A DNA stretch of 64,000 nt, from contig CM036753.1 in NCBI GenBank assembly GCA_020796225.1, forward strand, positions 81,593,941 through 81,657,940, in the 5' to 3' direction. The DNA comes from Arion vulgaris (taxonomy: Eukaryota > Mollusca > Gastropoda > Stylommatophora > Arionidae). Below the pieces are notes generated by a model. It saw only the letters and a program-made list of their open reading frames with translations. It did not search any database and was not told where the DNA came from. Of this stretch, positions 44,228 to 55,934 are shown piece after piece; within the stretch, counting starts at the first letter, position 1; each line of letters starts with the position of its first letter. The position numbers and the translations under genes were made by a program.

Positions 44228-44980
44228 ATAATAATTATTATTTCTGTGTCAGCTTTACATGTACTCGTTAATTTATCAAGTTGGCTTGGTACGTTGCTCT
44301 ATTTATTCGATCCAGTTTACCGAAGTCATATTCAAATTCATAAATGGCAGAAGCAAGGAGTGCTTAGTTCAAAGAGAAAAACATAGGACAACTCTATTTG
44401 TTATTGCCTGCGGGTTGTGATGAAGCTTCCATATGGTCAGCCAGTCTGCAGTAGATCGTGTAGAGCTCATATGACTCGTAGAAGAAATGAGATGTGTTCA
44501 CGATACACTTAAAACTGAGAAATAATCAGTACCATCAATATCTGTGCTATAAACAAGAAAATAGAATATATGTTTTAGAACACATGAAGAAAAAATAGAC
44601 ATTACATTAATGGGTTTAAAACATACACACTGATGATGAAATAAGGATACAAACAGATACATAGTGGATATGATCAGATACATAGTGGATATGATCAGAT
44701 ACATAGTGGATATGATATGTACGAGATTTGTTTTGTGGGATTTAACAAAATACGAAAAAGTTTGTTTCGTAATAAACCCAATAACTCCGAAGAGCATTTT
44801 TGACTTCAGTTTTATTTTGTGAAATGATTATTATATTTAAAAGAAGAGAAAAATGAGAGAAATGCAACATATATACAGATATAAAATGCACCATGCAATG
44901 ATACCAAAAAGGAAGAAGAAACTGAAAGTTTTTTTTGTTATACCCTCAGAAATACAATAAATAACATAAAAATAGAAAAT
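44228..44980. other. spacer with 21-bp triplicate
   Basis: GATACATAGTGGATATGATCA repeats three times at about 44653-44716. Otherwise nothing recognised. Confidence 0.7.
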
Positions 44981-44984
44981 ATCA

Positions 44985-45330
44985 ACATATTAAGAGATAG
45001 CAACACATGTACGGATTATAATTGTGGAGAGGTAGAGGACTACGTCGTTAAATTTGGTGATAAAAATGAAAAAAAAAATCGAATAAGGCTGCTGACTACT
45101 AGAATTGTGTAGTCAACACGACTTATATATAACACATACCTTCATTCAGCATAGACCAACATATGATACAGATGTAATGATCTCAACTGTAGAAGTCAAA
45201 TTGACTTTATACTAGTAAAGAGAAAACAGAAAATAAGAGTGATAGATTAAGGTGCTATACCAAACCTATAGCTATGTGTAGATACCGAACATAAAACGGT
45301 AATAATGATAACGAAAACGAAAAAGGTAAA
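44985..45330 (+). pseudogene. LINE endonuclease-domain relic
   Basis: Plus frames contain CGEVEDYVVKFGDKNEKKNR, then an LLTTRIV segment, then SQIDFILVKRKQKIRVID (conserved IDFILV of LINE endonucleases), then DTEHKTVIM, parallel to the GSDH-LV motif. The order fits the second half of an AP-like endonuclease. Stops are frequent. The sequence after 45330 is lysine-rich and could be the decayed linker. Confidence 0.55.
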
Positions 45331-45549
45331 ATAAAAACTAGATAACAAAACAGAACAGAAAGAAAAACAGAGTTAAAAGATTGAAGGAAACAGATATACG
45401 AGATATTTTTATTGCTAATAGAACTCTGCGGGTTTCTCCGAATTATTGAGGGATATTAAATTAATTACTGAAGAATGAGAAGTCATATATAATATTAATG
45501 ACTAAGAAAACTATGGGACTGTTCAATGAAAAGGGTACAAGATCAAAAA

Positions 45550-45726
45550 TAACACCACAGGGGAACATTGAAGTAAAATCAACCATTAACAAATAACACC
45601 ACAGGGGAACAGTGAAGTAAAATCAACCATTAACAAATAACACCACAGGGGAACAGTGAAGTAAAATCAACCATTAACAAATAACACCACAGGGGAACAG
45701 TGAAGTAAAATCAACCATTAACAAAT
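45550..45726. repeat. 44-bp minisatellite, 4 copies
   Basis: AAATAACACCACAGGGGAAC, AGTGAAGTAAAATCAACCAT, TAAC repeats nearly perfectly. Confidence 0.95.
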
Positions 45727-46079
45727 ATTTAAAATGCAATTCGTGGTACAAAAGTAAATTGGAGGAAGACTAAATACTTTTTTAAACATCAAGAAAACAT
45801 TCCAAAATAGTAATTAAAGGGCAACAAATAATTATGGAAAAAGTTTGGAGAATCTTTAAATTATGATTACAAAAATGTAACTATAAATTTCTAAAAAAAA
45901 ACATCTACAAAAACATCTACAGCCAAGATAAATAGAGATGAGGCCTACAACCATACATACATAAGATTTGATGAAAACAGAAAGGCGATTAACTAACAGC
46001 ACCTTGTACTGAACAGATGGTAATAGTGCTTTAAAGATCTCATTAATGTACCAACTAACAAGGACGACACCACAAAACT
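45727..46079. other. unassigned spacer
   Basis: The minus-strand open frame 45856-46125 runs into the following array and has no motif. Confidence 0.5.
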
Positions 46080-46437
46080 TGACTAAGATAACAAATGTTT
46101 TAGAATTAAATATACAACACCACACAACATAACTCGACGACTCAGATAAAATGTTGTATTATCAAATATACAACACCACACAACATAACTCGATGGCTAA
46201 GATAAAAAATGTCTTATTATCAAATCTACAACACTACACAACATAACTCGACGGCTAAGATAAAAATGTTGTGTTATCAAATTTACAACACCACACAACA
46301 TAACTCGATGGCTAAGATAAAATGTTGTATTATCAAATATACAACACCACACAACATAACTCGATGGCTAACATAAAAATGTTGTGTTATCAAATATACA
46401 ACACCACACAACATAACTCGGCGACTAAGATAATACA
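46080..46437. repeat. about 57-bp minisatellite, 6 copies
   Basis: AAATATACAACACCACACAA, CATAACTCGATGGCTAAGAT, AAAAATGTTGTGTTATC recurs, with GATGGC/GACGGC/GACGAC variants. Confidence 0.93.
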
Positions 46438-47624
46438 TTTTAAAAATCAAATATAGCTTTTTCGTTCCTCTTTCTTTTCCCTAATCCTATTTTGCCGTAC
46501 ATAGTCAGGATAAGATGAGATTTTTTAGAATAGGCTCGTGGTGCACTTCGTACATATTGTCTTTCTCTGCCTCTGTTATTTCTGTGGTTAATCAACTTTA
46601 CATTAAGCCCTAACTGTATCTTCATTGTTACAGCCTGTTGCAAGTTTTTCTTTACACACACATTTTCTAACTTTCCCAAATCTCACGCTCTTTACTTTTG
46701 AAATAGAAAAATGATTCATTTTGTGCCATGATCTTTATCTATTGTATCGAAATGTCTTCGCACTTTGAACAGTTTCATGGCCTCGTTGGAGAATATATCA
46801 GAACATAACATAAACTTAAGAAGTTGATTATCTTCTGGGCATGTACACGTGAAGTCAATCGACATATATTTCAGGCTGTAACAGGGGCGTTTAAGATGAT
46901 TGGAAGAAACTTCATTTTACCTTGGGCAGGATTCACGTCCCTCATCATCATCATAAGTATTTTTGACGTTCCAAATTCATCCAGATATCCACCATGAAGC
47001 TCAGACAAAATATACATCAGCGAAATTCAGAGCGATGTTATTTATTTCATCTTTCTCAAGATCATTACATACGCTTCCCGAATGTCATGCTTGTAGTGAT
47101 TTAATTATAACTACCAGACGATCAATCAGATCGCTGAATTTAATTTTTCTAACTTCAAATGCCAATCTATCTCTTATTCCGTCTGGTCGGGTAGTTAGAA
47201 CATTGGCTTTATTGCATCTTTTGATAGTTGGCTCAGTTGCCAGTTATCTATTGTTTTCAAGAAGTCTGCAATCCCAGACATTTCCGCTTTGATGTAGTCG
47301 TTCATGGACACCAGCCTAGCGTATAATGCCTGTCATCTGTCTCATCCACTCAAATTCCTAACGGGCGTATGTTTAATCGGTATTTTATTTAATTGCCTAA
47401 ATTAACTTGTGAAATATTTGTTCTTGTTTCTATATTAGCCGTCAATCGCGAGCCACGATGATAATAGCCTCATACGCATGTTGTTGCACCTTTCTGGTGT
47501 GGGAGGAGGGGTCTATAGACGGAATCCTGAAGTTTAAACTTATACCACATGTAGGGCATACGTGATCAGAGTTTAACGTATGGGTTTGTGTGTTTTGTAT
47601 TTTTGCACAGTTCGTTTTCTTTGA
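46438..47624. other. unassigned spacer
   Basis: Open frames 46440-46679 (minus) and 46963-47292 (plus) show no recognisable domain. Nothing else supported. Confidence 0.5.
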
Positions 47625-47708
47625 CTCTCAGACGACCCTCAGACGACCCTCAGACGACCCTCAGACGACTCTCAGACGACCCTCAGACGACACTCAGACG
47701 ACACTCAG
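47625..47708. repeat. 11-bp tandem repeat, about 8 copies
   Basis: CTCAGACGACC with CTCAGACGACT/A variants. The open frame across it (47590-47850) is a by-product. Confidence 0.93.
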
Positions 47709-47774
47709 CTATGCGAGTTCCTCTTGTGAACTAGCGATCTTTTTTTTTAATACTAAATTTAAAAACTCACATTT

Positions 47775-47855
47775 CTACGGGTCATTGCGGACCATTGATA
47801 AAACTTCACAGACCTCAACGGCCCCGGGACCGCAGGTTAAGAATCTTTGATCTGT
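47775..47855 (-). mobile_element. possible hAT-type terminal region, reverse copy
   Basis: The minus strand reads CAAAGATTCTTAACCTGCGG then TCCCGGGGCCGTTGAGG, an (A/G)GATTCTTAACCTGCGGTCC-type terminus. Compare 43188. The 11-bp array and an A/T-rich stretch lie just beyond it. Low confidence without the other end. Confidence 0.3.
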
Positions 47856-48335
47856 GTAGACAGGCATTGAAATTGTTGAAGACACAGCTGAAGGAATAAA
47901 AACAATCGACAACCATGGCGTGTTGCTAACAAAAGTGCAAGAAATTAGTTTGTGCAACACGAAATCAAGAAATAATACTTTTTCTCTTTGGTTTCTTTGT
48001 ATAAGAGATAATCAAAAGTATAGTTCTAAACTATACAATATAATATGTCAAAATAACAACTGTAAGGTTCAATGCTTGCCTCTGTCTTCAAAAGTACTTG
48101 CTGTCCTGTGTAGTGAATGAGCTGATTTTCAATAATTCATGCTCATCGAATCATTAGATTGTATTCCTAGTCACATCGGAGATGGACAAAAGAAACAAAA
48201 CATACGTCTCACGATCGACTTAAGCACGTGAAACAATCCCTGGCAATTAAAATCAATAAGATTAGCCTGTCAAGTTGCTGCTGCGGCACCAAAAATATCT
48301 CTACTTAATTAAATATTAGTTGTATATTAACAGTA
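47856..48335. other. unassigned spacer
   Basis: Nothing recognised. Confidence 0.6.
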
Positions 48336-48470
48336 GATGGCAGATTGATTGATTGAATAGTATAGCCATCATCGTTCCACTTTGGTCAATAACCACGTGT
48401 CCTTCAATCTCGTTCTCAAACAGAAATATCTTAGCGCAATTACACAAACTCCGCCAACGTTGCGAAGCTT
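48336..48470 (-). mobile_element. dispersed repeat E, copy 2
   Basis: GATTGATTGATTGAATAG, then CCATCATCGTTCCACTTTGG, CAATAACCACGTGTCCTTCA and ATCTCGTTCTC. Same order as at 59090-59215. Confidence 0.65.
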
Positions 48471-49159
48471 CCCGATGTCATTTTTAAGATTGTCGAAATT
48501 TTCAAAAGTTTGTTTAAAGCTTTTTTTTAGAATTGGTATTACTTAACTGAATGAAAACTACAACTATTAATAATAGTCGTCCATCGCAAACGATAGTGAC
48601 ACCAGCCTTAGACGTGTGTTGCGGCACCTCTCTGATGTATGCGGAGGTGAAATAAAATTTCAATCCTGGAAGATAATTTCCTACTTCAGGTGAAGGATGC
48701 GTGAACGTATGGGAGTTGAACATGTTTGTACTGTATTCTGTCTTTCCGACATATCGTTATTTCTGCACTTCAGAAAGATGACGATTCAACCATGCGACTT
48801 ACTCTTGTGTAATTACATTTGGCAATCTTTCGGTAGGAATTCTCAGCAAGTGGTATCTCTATCAAAGCACTCTAGTGACACTTTAAGAGTTTCTTTAAAG
48901 TTTTCTTTTTCTGTCCACCAATTGATCGTCTGCCCCATCAAGCTCGCCATACATCCACTGTTTGTGTGATGCGTTTATCAGGCATCTGTGTAACGTCACC
49001 GGCTCATCTTACCTCGGCTTTCTGTAACATGGTGTTGACGCTTTGAATCTTGGCTTTTATGAAGACTTCAGTATCTAGAATTTAGTCATGTTATATTATT
49101 TGGAGTAATCTGTGTTGAAAACTACAATGGAAGTTTTCCAGCATGTGTGCTATATACTG
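48471..49159. other. unassigned spacer
   Basis: Open frames without motifs; nothing recognised. Confidence 0.5.
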
Positions 49160-49231
49160 TCCATGTCTCACTGACGTCCATGTCTCACTGACGTCCATGT
49201 CTCACTGACGTCCATGTCTCACTGACGTACA
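49160..49231. repeat. 17-bp tandem repeat, 4 copies
   Basis: CCATGTCTCACTGACGT repeated without change. Confidence 0.95.
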
Positions 49232-49468
49232 ACAGCAGTGTGGTGAGCATTATGGCATGATGAACTTAACCTCAAGAAACAACACTAATGGAATTCGTGT
49301 ATTTCAGATATCTCAAAATAGTCGTTATCAGAGCACTTACGCAGCAATACTGACGACTCTTTCTCAAAATATTATAACAAAAAGGTAGTCGACACAACAA
49401 TACAGATTCATCGTCAGTGTTTCATATGTGATTTTGTTCTACTGTTCATTTAACCTAATGTGTCCTTT

Positions 49469-49499
49469 GCTTGATAAACGTGTTTTGACCAAAACGTCG
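49469..49499 (+). other. hammerhead-like motif, degenerate
   Basis: GCTTGATAAACGTGTTTTGA followed by CCAAAACGTCG. It contains (C)TTGATAA, a short self-complementary segment, then (A)AAACGTC, in the order of a hammerhead core (CTGATGA, stem II, GAAAC). The core bases are not intact. Confidence 0.3.
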
Positions 49500-49507
49500 A
49501 ATTTGTT

Positions 49508-49735
49508 TAAAGCAGAAGGATTGACTTCATTGCACATGGTTTTATCTCATATGGCTCGATCGATCTCCTTAGAAATGGCACATCATCTGCCGAAAGTATT
49601 GCACAAAGCACGAACTCCGTAGCCCCGGCAACAATACAAGGCATCCCTGAAAAAACGCACATGTGAACAGAAGGGGAGGTCTCTATTCAAACCTACCAAC
49701 TTGGGATGGCAAGGGCTCTGCAAGACCACCTTAGT
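49508..49735 (-). mobile_element. SINE-A copy 5
   Basis: Minus strand: GCTCGATCGAGCC region, ATTGTTGCCGGGGCTACGGA, GTTCGTGCTTTGTGCAATAC, and a TGTGCAATGAAGTCAATCCT end. The B box is damaged (GGTTTGAATAG). Confidence 0.85.
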
Positions 49736-50144
49736 GTGTGTTTTTATATTTCAATATATTAAAAACGAAATGAAAATGTCCCGTTTCTCTTCGTCACCAC
49801 AGTGTCTGAAACACCGTGTTTCCCATGTATAGACACAAGTGAACCGGAGGCAGGCCGACCAGTTCCTTTACTCATTTGTGAAACGTCGTTTTGCGTAAAA
49901 TGAATATGCAATCCCTTTGTGCTCGATTCGAAAAAAGAACGGTCTATGCGTTTTGATATTCCGTCCCACATCTCAATTTATAACAAATACATTTCAAATC
50001 ATTTGAATTGCAGGGGGGAAAAACCAGACTGCTGAAAAAAATATTTGAAAAGCTAAAAAACAAAATTTTTATTTTTAATCTCTGGCTCTGCACATAATTG
50101 AATATTTGAAGTAAAAATATGTATAAAGCAATTTTTTTTTTTAA
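49736..50144. other. unassigned spacer
   Basis: A minus frame (49759-49971) has no recognisable domain. Nothing else supported. Confidence 0.5.
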
Positions 50145-50149
50145 ATGAT

Positions 50150-50450
50150 AAAAAGCCGGTTCTGCCCCATACGGCTTGGTCCCTATCTGCTGTATTATAA
50201 AAGCCGGTTTTACCCCTTACGACGTGGTCCCTGTCTGCTGCATTATAAAAGCCGGTTGTACCCCATACGGTATGGTCCCTGTCTGCTGCATTATAAAAGC
50301 CGGTTTTACCCCATACGGCGTGGTCCCTGTCTGCTGCATTATAAAAGCCGGTTGTACCCCATACGGTATGGTCCCTGTCTGCTACATTATAAAAGCCGGT
50401 TTTACCCCATACGGCGTGGTCCCTGTCTGCTGCATTATAAAAGCAATTAG
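50150..50450. repeat. 48-bp minisatellite derived from SINE-A, 6 copies
   Basis: The unit is AAAGCCGGTTTTACCCCATA, CGGCGTGGTCCCTGTCTGCT, GCATTAT. Two forms alternate strictly (GGTTTTACC...GGCGTGG and GGTTGTACC...GGTATGG), giving a 96-bp dimer period. The core CCGGTTTTACCCCATA...GG..(T)GGTCC matches the 3' third of SINE-A (compare 22474-22502, CACCGGTTTTACCCCATATG then GCTCGGTCC). Reading frames on both strands stay open only because 48 is a multiple of three. Confidence 0.93.
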
Positions 50451-50574
50451 TAAAGTAATGCAATGACTGACTTGATTGGTTATACTTGTTCAATGCTCCT
50501 TATTCATATCATATGTTGTAAGATATATTACACACTAACTGAATAGTATTCTTAAATAGAGTTTGTATATATAT

Positions 50575-50684
50575 ATCGTTTAGGTAGAGTTTCATGGACA
50601 GAAAAACACACAAATAAACAAGTTTTAGGAAAACTAGGCATGAAGAAACAATTATTAAGAGAAATAAAATTCAGACAATTAAAG
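50575..50684 (+). pseudogene. older LINE C-terminal relic, left half
   Basis: Plus frames read SWTEKHTNKQVLGKLGMKKQ and LLREIKFRQLK, the LINE block W(T)E..TNEQVL..LG.K..LL..I..R(Q)LK. It is interrupted at 50684 by another LINE and continues in phase at 51899. Confidence 0.8.
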
Positions 50685-51886
50685 GAAAAGGAAAGTAGAA
50701 ATGGAAAAGGCAGCCAACATCCAGCCCTTGGAAGACAGAAGAAGGAGAAAAGTGATTCTACAGACTGAAAGGATCAAAAGAATGCCTCACCATCCACTGC
50801 ATGAAAAAATGGCGGCTAGAACAAAGAACAGACTAAAGCGCACAAGTCTAAACCACAAAGCAAAAGAAATAGGAAAGTCATACTTGGAACTACTAAATCA
50901 TAATTCTATACCTGAAGAATTGCTTTTTGATCACTGGGAACCAGACTCAGTAGCACTAAACTTCTCAACCTCCATCCCTAAATTATTAAGCAAAGATGCC
51001 GAGCCTAATCTAGTAAAAAAAGCAATTACAATGGAACATCTCCATTACATGTTTCCAGAAGACAGCTGGATAAGAATTTACACAGATGGATCGGCAATGG
51101 AGGCAACCATGAATGGTGGAGCAGGAGTGTACATTAGGCACCCAGATGCTACCACTGTGTCTCTAGCGGCTCCTACTGGAAGAATATGTTCCAACTACAA
51201 AGCAGAACTCTTAGCCCTTCTGATGGCAGCACAGCACATGAATAAGCTGCAAGCACCTGCAGGCAAGATGGTATTTCTTACAGACTCACTGTCAGCTATA
51301 CAAGCCCTGGAGGCTAAATCCACTGACAGCACAGTACAAAAACTACAAAGAGAACTTGCTCAGCTTTCAGAAAAGGCAGAAATTCACTTGCAGTGGATTC
51401 CATCTCACTGTGGCATTGCAGGCAATGAGATGCTGATGTCTTAGCTAAGGAGGGCAGTGCCAAAGAGCAAATTTACCAACCCTTGTCTTTTCAAAAGGTC
51501 AAAACCCTCATACAGAGAAAATCTGCAGTAGACTGGAAGACAAACACTGGATATGATTATGGAAAAGACTCCCTCAAAGACCTAAGCAGAACAGACCAGG
51601 TCATTATATTTCGACTACGCACCGGACACTGCAGACTCAACAAACACTTATACAGACTAGGAATAAGTCAAACAGCTCTCTGCCAGTGTCAGCAGGCAGA
51701 ACAGACACCAGAGCATATCCTGCAAGACTGTCCTCTTCTGTGTGAGCTGAGAAGCAACATGTGGCCACACCCAGTTGACCTGAAAACTAAGCTTTGGGGA
51801 AACCTGACAGACCTGAAGCTGTCTGCCCAGTTTGTGGTCCACAGTAAATTAAGCGCATGACCAGAGATCGCTGAAGAAGAAGAAGA
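50685..51886 (+). mobile_element. RNase H-bearing LINE, 5'-truncated, inserted in another LINE
   Basis: A perfect 12-bp repeat AGACAATTAAAG flanks this 1,202-bp element (50673-50684 and 51887-51898). It starts within the region between RT and RNase H and ends with a (GAA)n tail after the stop codon at 51858-51860. Shorter copies of its 3' end occur at 5198, 7347, 9571 and 44115, so the family has produced many truncated insertions. RNase H domains in non-LTR elements point to the I/Tad-type group. Confidence 0.95.
50701..51860 (+). pseudogene. LINE RNase H and C-terminal domain, one frameshift
   Basis: The first frame (50701-51444) holds an RNase H fold: YTDGSAMEA (first Asp), YKAELLALLMAAQH (Glu), FLTDSLSAIQAL (second Asp) and WIPSHCGIAGNE. 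One base is lost at about 51430, just before the last catalytic Asp, and the frame continues as DVLAKEGSAKE-type sequence in the next frame to 51860. The second part ends with IFRLRTGHCRLNKHLYRLGI and CQCQQAEQTPEHILQDC (C-x-C-x8-H-x4-C, a zinc-knuckle-like motif common after RNase H in this group). Only a single lesion is seen, so this is a young copy. Confidence 0.92.
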
Positions 51887-51898
51887 AGACAATTAAAG

Positions 51899-52130
51899 TA
51901 TTTTGGGCACATAAAAAGACATGACACCATGATGAAATCTTTACTAGAGGGGAAAGTTGAAGGGTGAAGAGCAAGAGGAAGACCGAGAGATAAGTGGGAG
52001 GAAATTTAAAGAAATGGACAGGTTACAGTCTGGCAGAGTGCAACACCAAGGCGAAAGACAGAGGATGCTGGAGATTAATTGCATCCAACCTCCGATAAGG
52101 AGACGGCACCTGTTGATAATGATGATATGT
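51899..52130 (+). pseudogene. older LINE C-terminal relic, right half
   Basis: It continues directly from 50684 as YFGHIKRHDTMMKSLLEGKV, a stop, then RARGRPRDKWEE. The spliced reading across the TSD (...RQLK/YFGHIKRH...) restores an uninterrupted LINE block, proving the nested insertion. Distal residues are degraded, including a GRVQHQGERQRML segment. Confidence 0.85.
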
Positions 52131-52148
52131 ATCGTATATATATATATT

Positions 52149-52372
52149 AAGCTGTAGTGAGTTCAATCACAAGCCATGTATACCTGGTTCCAACTCCGCG
52201 GCGGGAAATTTAGAAGCAAATTTGTTCCCTTAGATTTTTACGAACGGCAAACATAGTCCTCCCCGTTCCGAAAGCAATGACAAACTACTGAACGTATAAG
52301 TGATGCCTAGAAAATCGACGAGTCATTTACTGTGGTTGATGGCTACGTCATGTAAAGGATATGCTGTGTTTT
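52149..52372 (+). mobile_element. SINE-C copy 4
   Basis: AGCTGTAGTGAGTTCAATCA head, B box GGTTCCAACTCC, GAAGCAAATTTGTTCCCTTA, ACAAACTACTGAACGTATAA, and the ATGGCTACGTCATGTAAAGG end. Full length. Confidence 0.85.
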
Positions 52373-53686
52373 TTGTGTATATATATATATTGTTCAAATC
52401 TGAGAAATTCTTAGCAATTTGTAGAGCTGTGATTTAAATGATATTTTTTTTATGTTTGATGTTTGAGCTGAGAAAAGTAACTTGGATCGAAGTTGTTTTA
52501 TTTTCACAGACAAAAAAAATATTCTGTTGACAACGAACATAAAACATACACACACAAACATTAAATGGATATTCTTGTTCGAGGTTTAAATTTGCATAAA
52601 TGAAGGTCATATTTAATGGAACATGTATGTCTGTCCATGTTCAGCAAATTGAAAAATTCACGTGGAAATTGAAACTTTTATCAACTGCACTTTTAATGAA
52701 AGAGCTTAATTTTTTTTCATTTAAAAATGTGGCGTCAACTCTGGAGAAAAACTGAGAAAATTGATCATTTGTTAACATCGGTATATCATATGATGACAAT
52801 TCTGTCTAGTAAATTTGAATGAGTTGTTTCGGTTTTGGATTATAAATTATAAATTTTTTTACCTTTTGTTTGTCCGCTCTAAGCCTGAATTTATGCTTGT
52901 AGTCATGGAGTCTCTGACTGGTTTTTTCATGAAGGCATGCTTTCATTATCACCAATGTCCCTGAAGATTTAGGCGAAATGATATTTAGCAATCAGAAGGG
53001 GACGTGTTGGGCCGCTAGACACTGTTGACATTCTTAAAGCACTGAGAGAGTCATTTTGAACAGAAGAGTTTCAGGACTGCGAGTCCCACTCGCTGACCAG
53101 ATTGAGAGAGATGGGTGCCAATATTGGTGCAGCCGTAAAAACGACATACCAAATATGCAAAGAGACTGATTAATCAACATCGAATCTGGCGTGTTAGCCC
53201 GCTGGACGCTGCTGGATTTGTTGAGGTGGTGATAAGAGCCCATATGGACATATCCAGAGTGCTATGATGATAGATTTCATACAACTGATAACTGATTCAG
53301 GTGAACCGTATCCAATTTCAGATGTACGTGTAATTTAAATCTGCAATTAAAATTTCAGTGTTCTCTATAATGTATCTTTAATTATGATTGTTCCATAATT
53401 TATAAAGCAAGAAAATACATTATACCATTACAATACTAACACATTTCTTAATTTAATTATGATTGTTCCATAATTTATAAAGAAAGAAAATATATTAAAA
53501 CATTACAATACTAACACATTTCTTAAAGACAAACAATAACTAAACAATAACAGAACATAAGGTTTTCATCACTTTCTCACAACAAATGTCATGTCAGATT
53601 TTAATCGGAAAGAAATATTAAGAGAATTTTAAAGAAAGTTTCTATGTCAGCAAACAATACAGTATCCAACCATCTTTATACAATTA
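52373..53686. other. unassigned spacer
   Basis: Includes a local pair (GTGTTGGGCCGCTAGACACTG at about 53003 and GTGTTAGCCCGCTGGACGCTG at about 53191) and an approximate 77-bp tandem duplication at 53383-53525 (TTAATTATGATTGTTCCATA). No coding signal. Confidence 0.55.
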
Positions 53687-55738
53687 AACTATTCATTAGT
53701 TAACTAACTCTTAAACTATTCATTAGTTAACTAACTCTTAAACTATTCATTAGTTAACTAACTCTTAAACTATTCATTAGTTAACTAACTCTTAAACTAT
53801 TCATTAGTTAACTAACTCTTAAACTATTCATTAGTTAACTAACTCTTAAACTATTCATTAGTTAACAAACTCTTAAACTATTCATTAGTTAACTAACTCT
53901 TAAACTATTCATTAGTTAACTAACTCTTAAACTATTCATTAGTTAACTAACTCTTAAACTATTCATTAGTTAACTAACTCTTAAACTATTCATTAGTTAA
54001 CTAACTCTTAAACTATTCATTAGTTAACTAACTCTTAAACTTTTCATTAGTTAACTAACTCTTAAACTATTCATTAGTTAACTAACTCTTAAACTATTCA
54101 TTAGTTAACTAACTCTTAAACTATTCATTAGTTAACTAACTCTTAAACTATTCATTAGTTAACCAACTCTTAAACTATTCATTAGTTAACCAACTCTTAA
54201 ACTATTCATTAGTTAACTAACTCTTAAACTATTCATTAGTTAACTAACTCTTAAACTATTCATTAGTTAACTAACTCTTAAACTATTCATTAGTTAACTA
54301 ACTCTTAAACTATTCATTAGTTAACTAACTCTTAAACTATTCATTAGTTAACTAACTCTTAAACTATTCATTAGTTAACTAACTCTTAAACTATTCATTA
54401 GTTAACTAACTCTTTAACTTTTCATTAGTTAACTAACTCTTAAACTATTCATTAGTTAACTAATTCTTAAACTATTCATTAGTTAACTAACTCTTAAACT
54501 ATTTATTAGTTAACTAACTCTTAAACTATTCATTAGTTAACTAACTCTTAAACTATTCATTAGTTAACTAACTCTTAAACTATTCATTAGTTAACTAACT
54601 CTTAAACTATTCATTAGTTAACTAACTCTTAAACTATTCATTAGTTAACTAACTCTTAAACTATTCATTAGTTAACAAACTCTTAAACTATTCATTAGTT
54701 AACTAACTCTTAAACTATTCATTAGTTAACTAACTCTTAAACTATTCATTAGTTAACTAACTCTTAAACTATTCATTAGTTAACTAACTCTTAAACTATT
54801 CATTAGTTAACTAACTCTTAAACTATTCATTAGTTAACTAACTCTTAAACTTTTCATTAGTTAACTAACTCTTAAACTATTCATTAGTTAACTAACTCTT
54901 AAACTATTCATTAGTTAACTAACTCTTAAACTATTCATTAGTTAACTAACTCTTAAACTATTCATTAGTTAACCAACTCTTAAACTATTCATTAGTTAAC
55001 CAACTCTTAAACTATTCATTAGTTAACTAACTCTTAAACTATTCATTAGTTAACTAACTCTTAAACTATTCATTAGTTAACTAACTCTTAAACTATTCAT
55101 TAGTTAACTAACTCTTAAACTATTCATTAGTTAACTAACTCTTAAACTATTCATTAGTTAACTAACTCTTAAACTATTCATTAGTTAACTAACTCTTAAA
55201 CTATTCATTAGTTAACTAACTCTTTAACTTTTCATTAGTTAACTAACTCTTAAACTATTCATTAGTTAACTAATTCTTAAACTATTCATTAGTTAACTAA
55301 CTCTTAAACTATTTATTAGTTAACTAACTCTTAAACTATTCATTAGTTAACTAACTCTTAAACTATTCATTAGTTAACTAACTCTTAAACTATTCATTAG
55401 TTAACTAACTCTTAAACTATTCATTAGTTAACTAACTCTTAAACTATTCATTAGTTAACTAACTCTTAAACTATTCATTAGTTAACTAACTCTTAAACTA
55501 TTCATTAGTTAACTAACTCTTAAACTATTCATTAGTTAACCAACTCTTAAACTATTCATTAGTTAACTAACTCTTAAACTATTCATTAGTTAACTAACTC
55601 TTAAACTATTCATTAGTTAACTAACTCTTAAACTATTCATTAGTTAACTAATTCTTAAACTATTCGTTAGTTAACTAACTCTTAAACTATTCATTAGTTA
55701 ACTAACTCTTAAACTATTCATTAGTTAACTAACTCTTA
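53687..55738. repeat. 27-bp satellite, about 76 copies, with 810-bp higher-order period
   Basis: The unit is TTAAACTATTCATTAGTTAA-CTAACTC. Rare variants recur exactly 810 bp (30 units) apart: AACAAAC at 53861 region and 54671; AACTTTTCATT at 54041 and 54851; a double AACCAAC from 54161 and from 54971; CTTTAACTTTT at 54411 and 55221; TAATTC at 54461 and 55271; ATTTATT at 54501 and 55311. Thus a 30-unit block was duplicated as a whole. Confidence 0.97.
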
Positions 55739-55934
55739 TATTTAGTCACAATTGTAATCAAGAATACAAAAATTGATAAATGTTGCTATAAATTTCTTAT
55801 TTTGTTGTAAAACTCAAAAGTAGCACTTTTCAAAGTGGCGTCCTCCGGCGCGATGCGCTAGTGTCACACATTCATGGCGACTTATTTGACTCCGCCCACT
55901 TTAGCAATAATCAGATTTTTTTAATAACAAAATA
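55739..55934. other. short spacer between arrays
   Basis: Non-repetitive and relatively GC-rich around 55840-55870 (GGCGTCCTCCGGCGCGATGC). No assignment. Confidence 0.5.

Noticed and set aside
50053..50493. 146-residue minus frame and two plus frames
   Set aside because: Artefacts of the 48-bp SINE-derived minisatellite.
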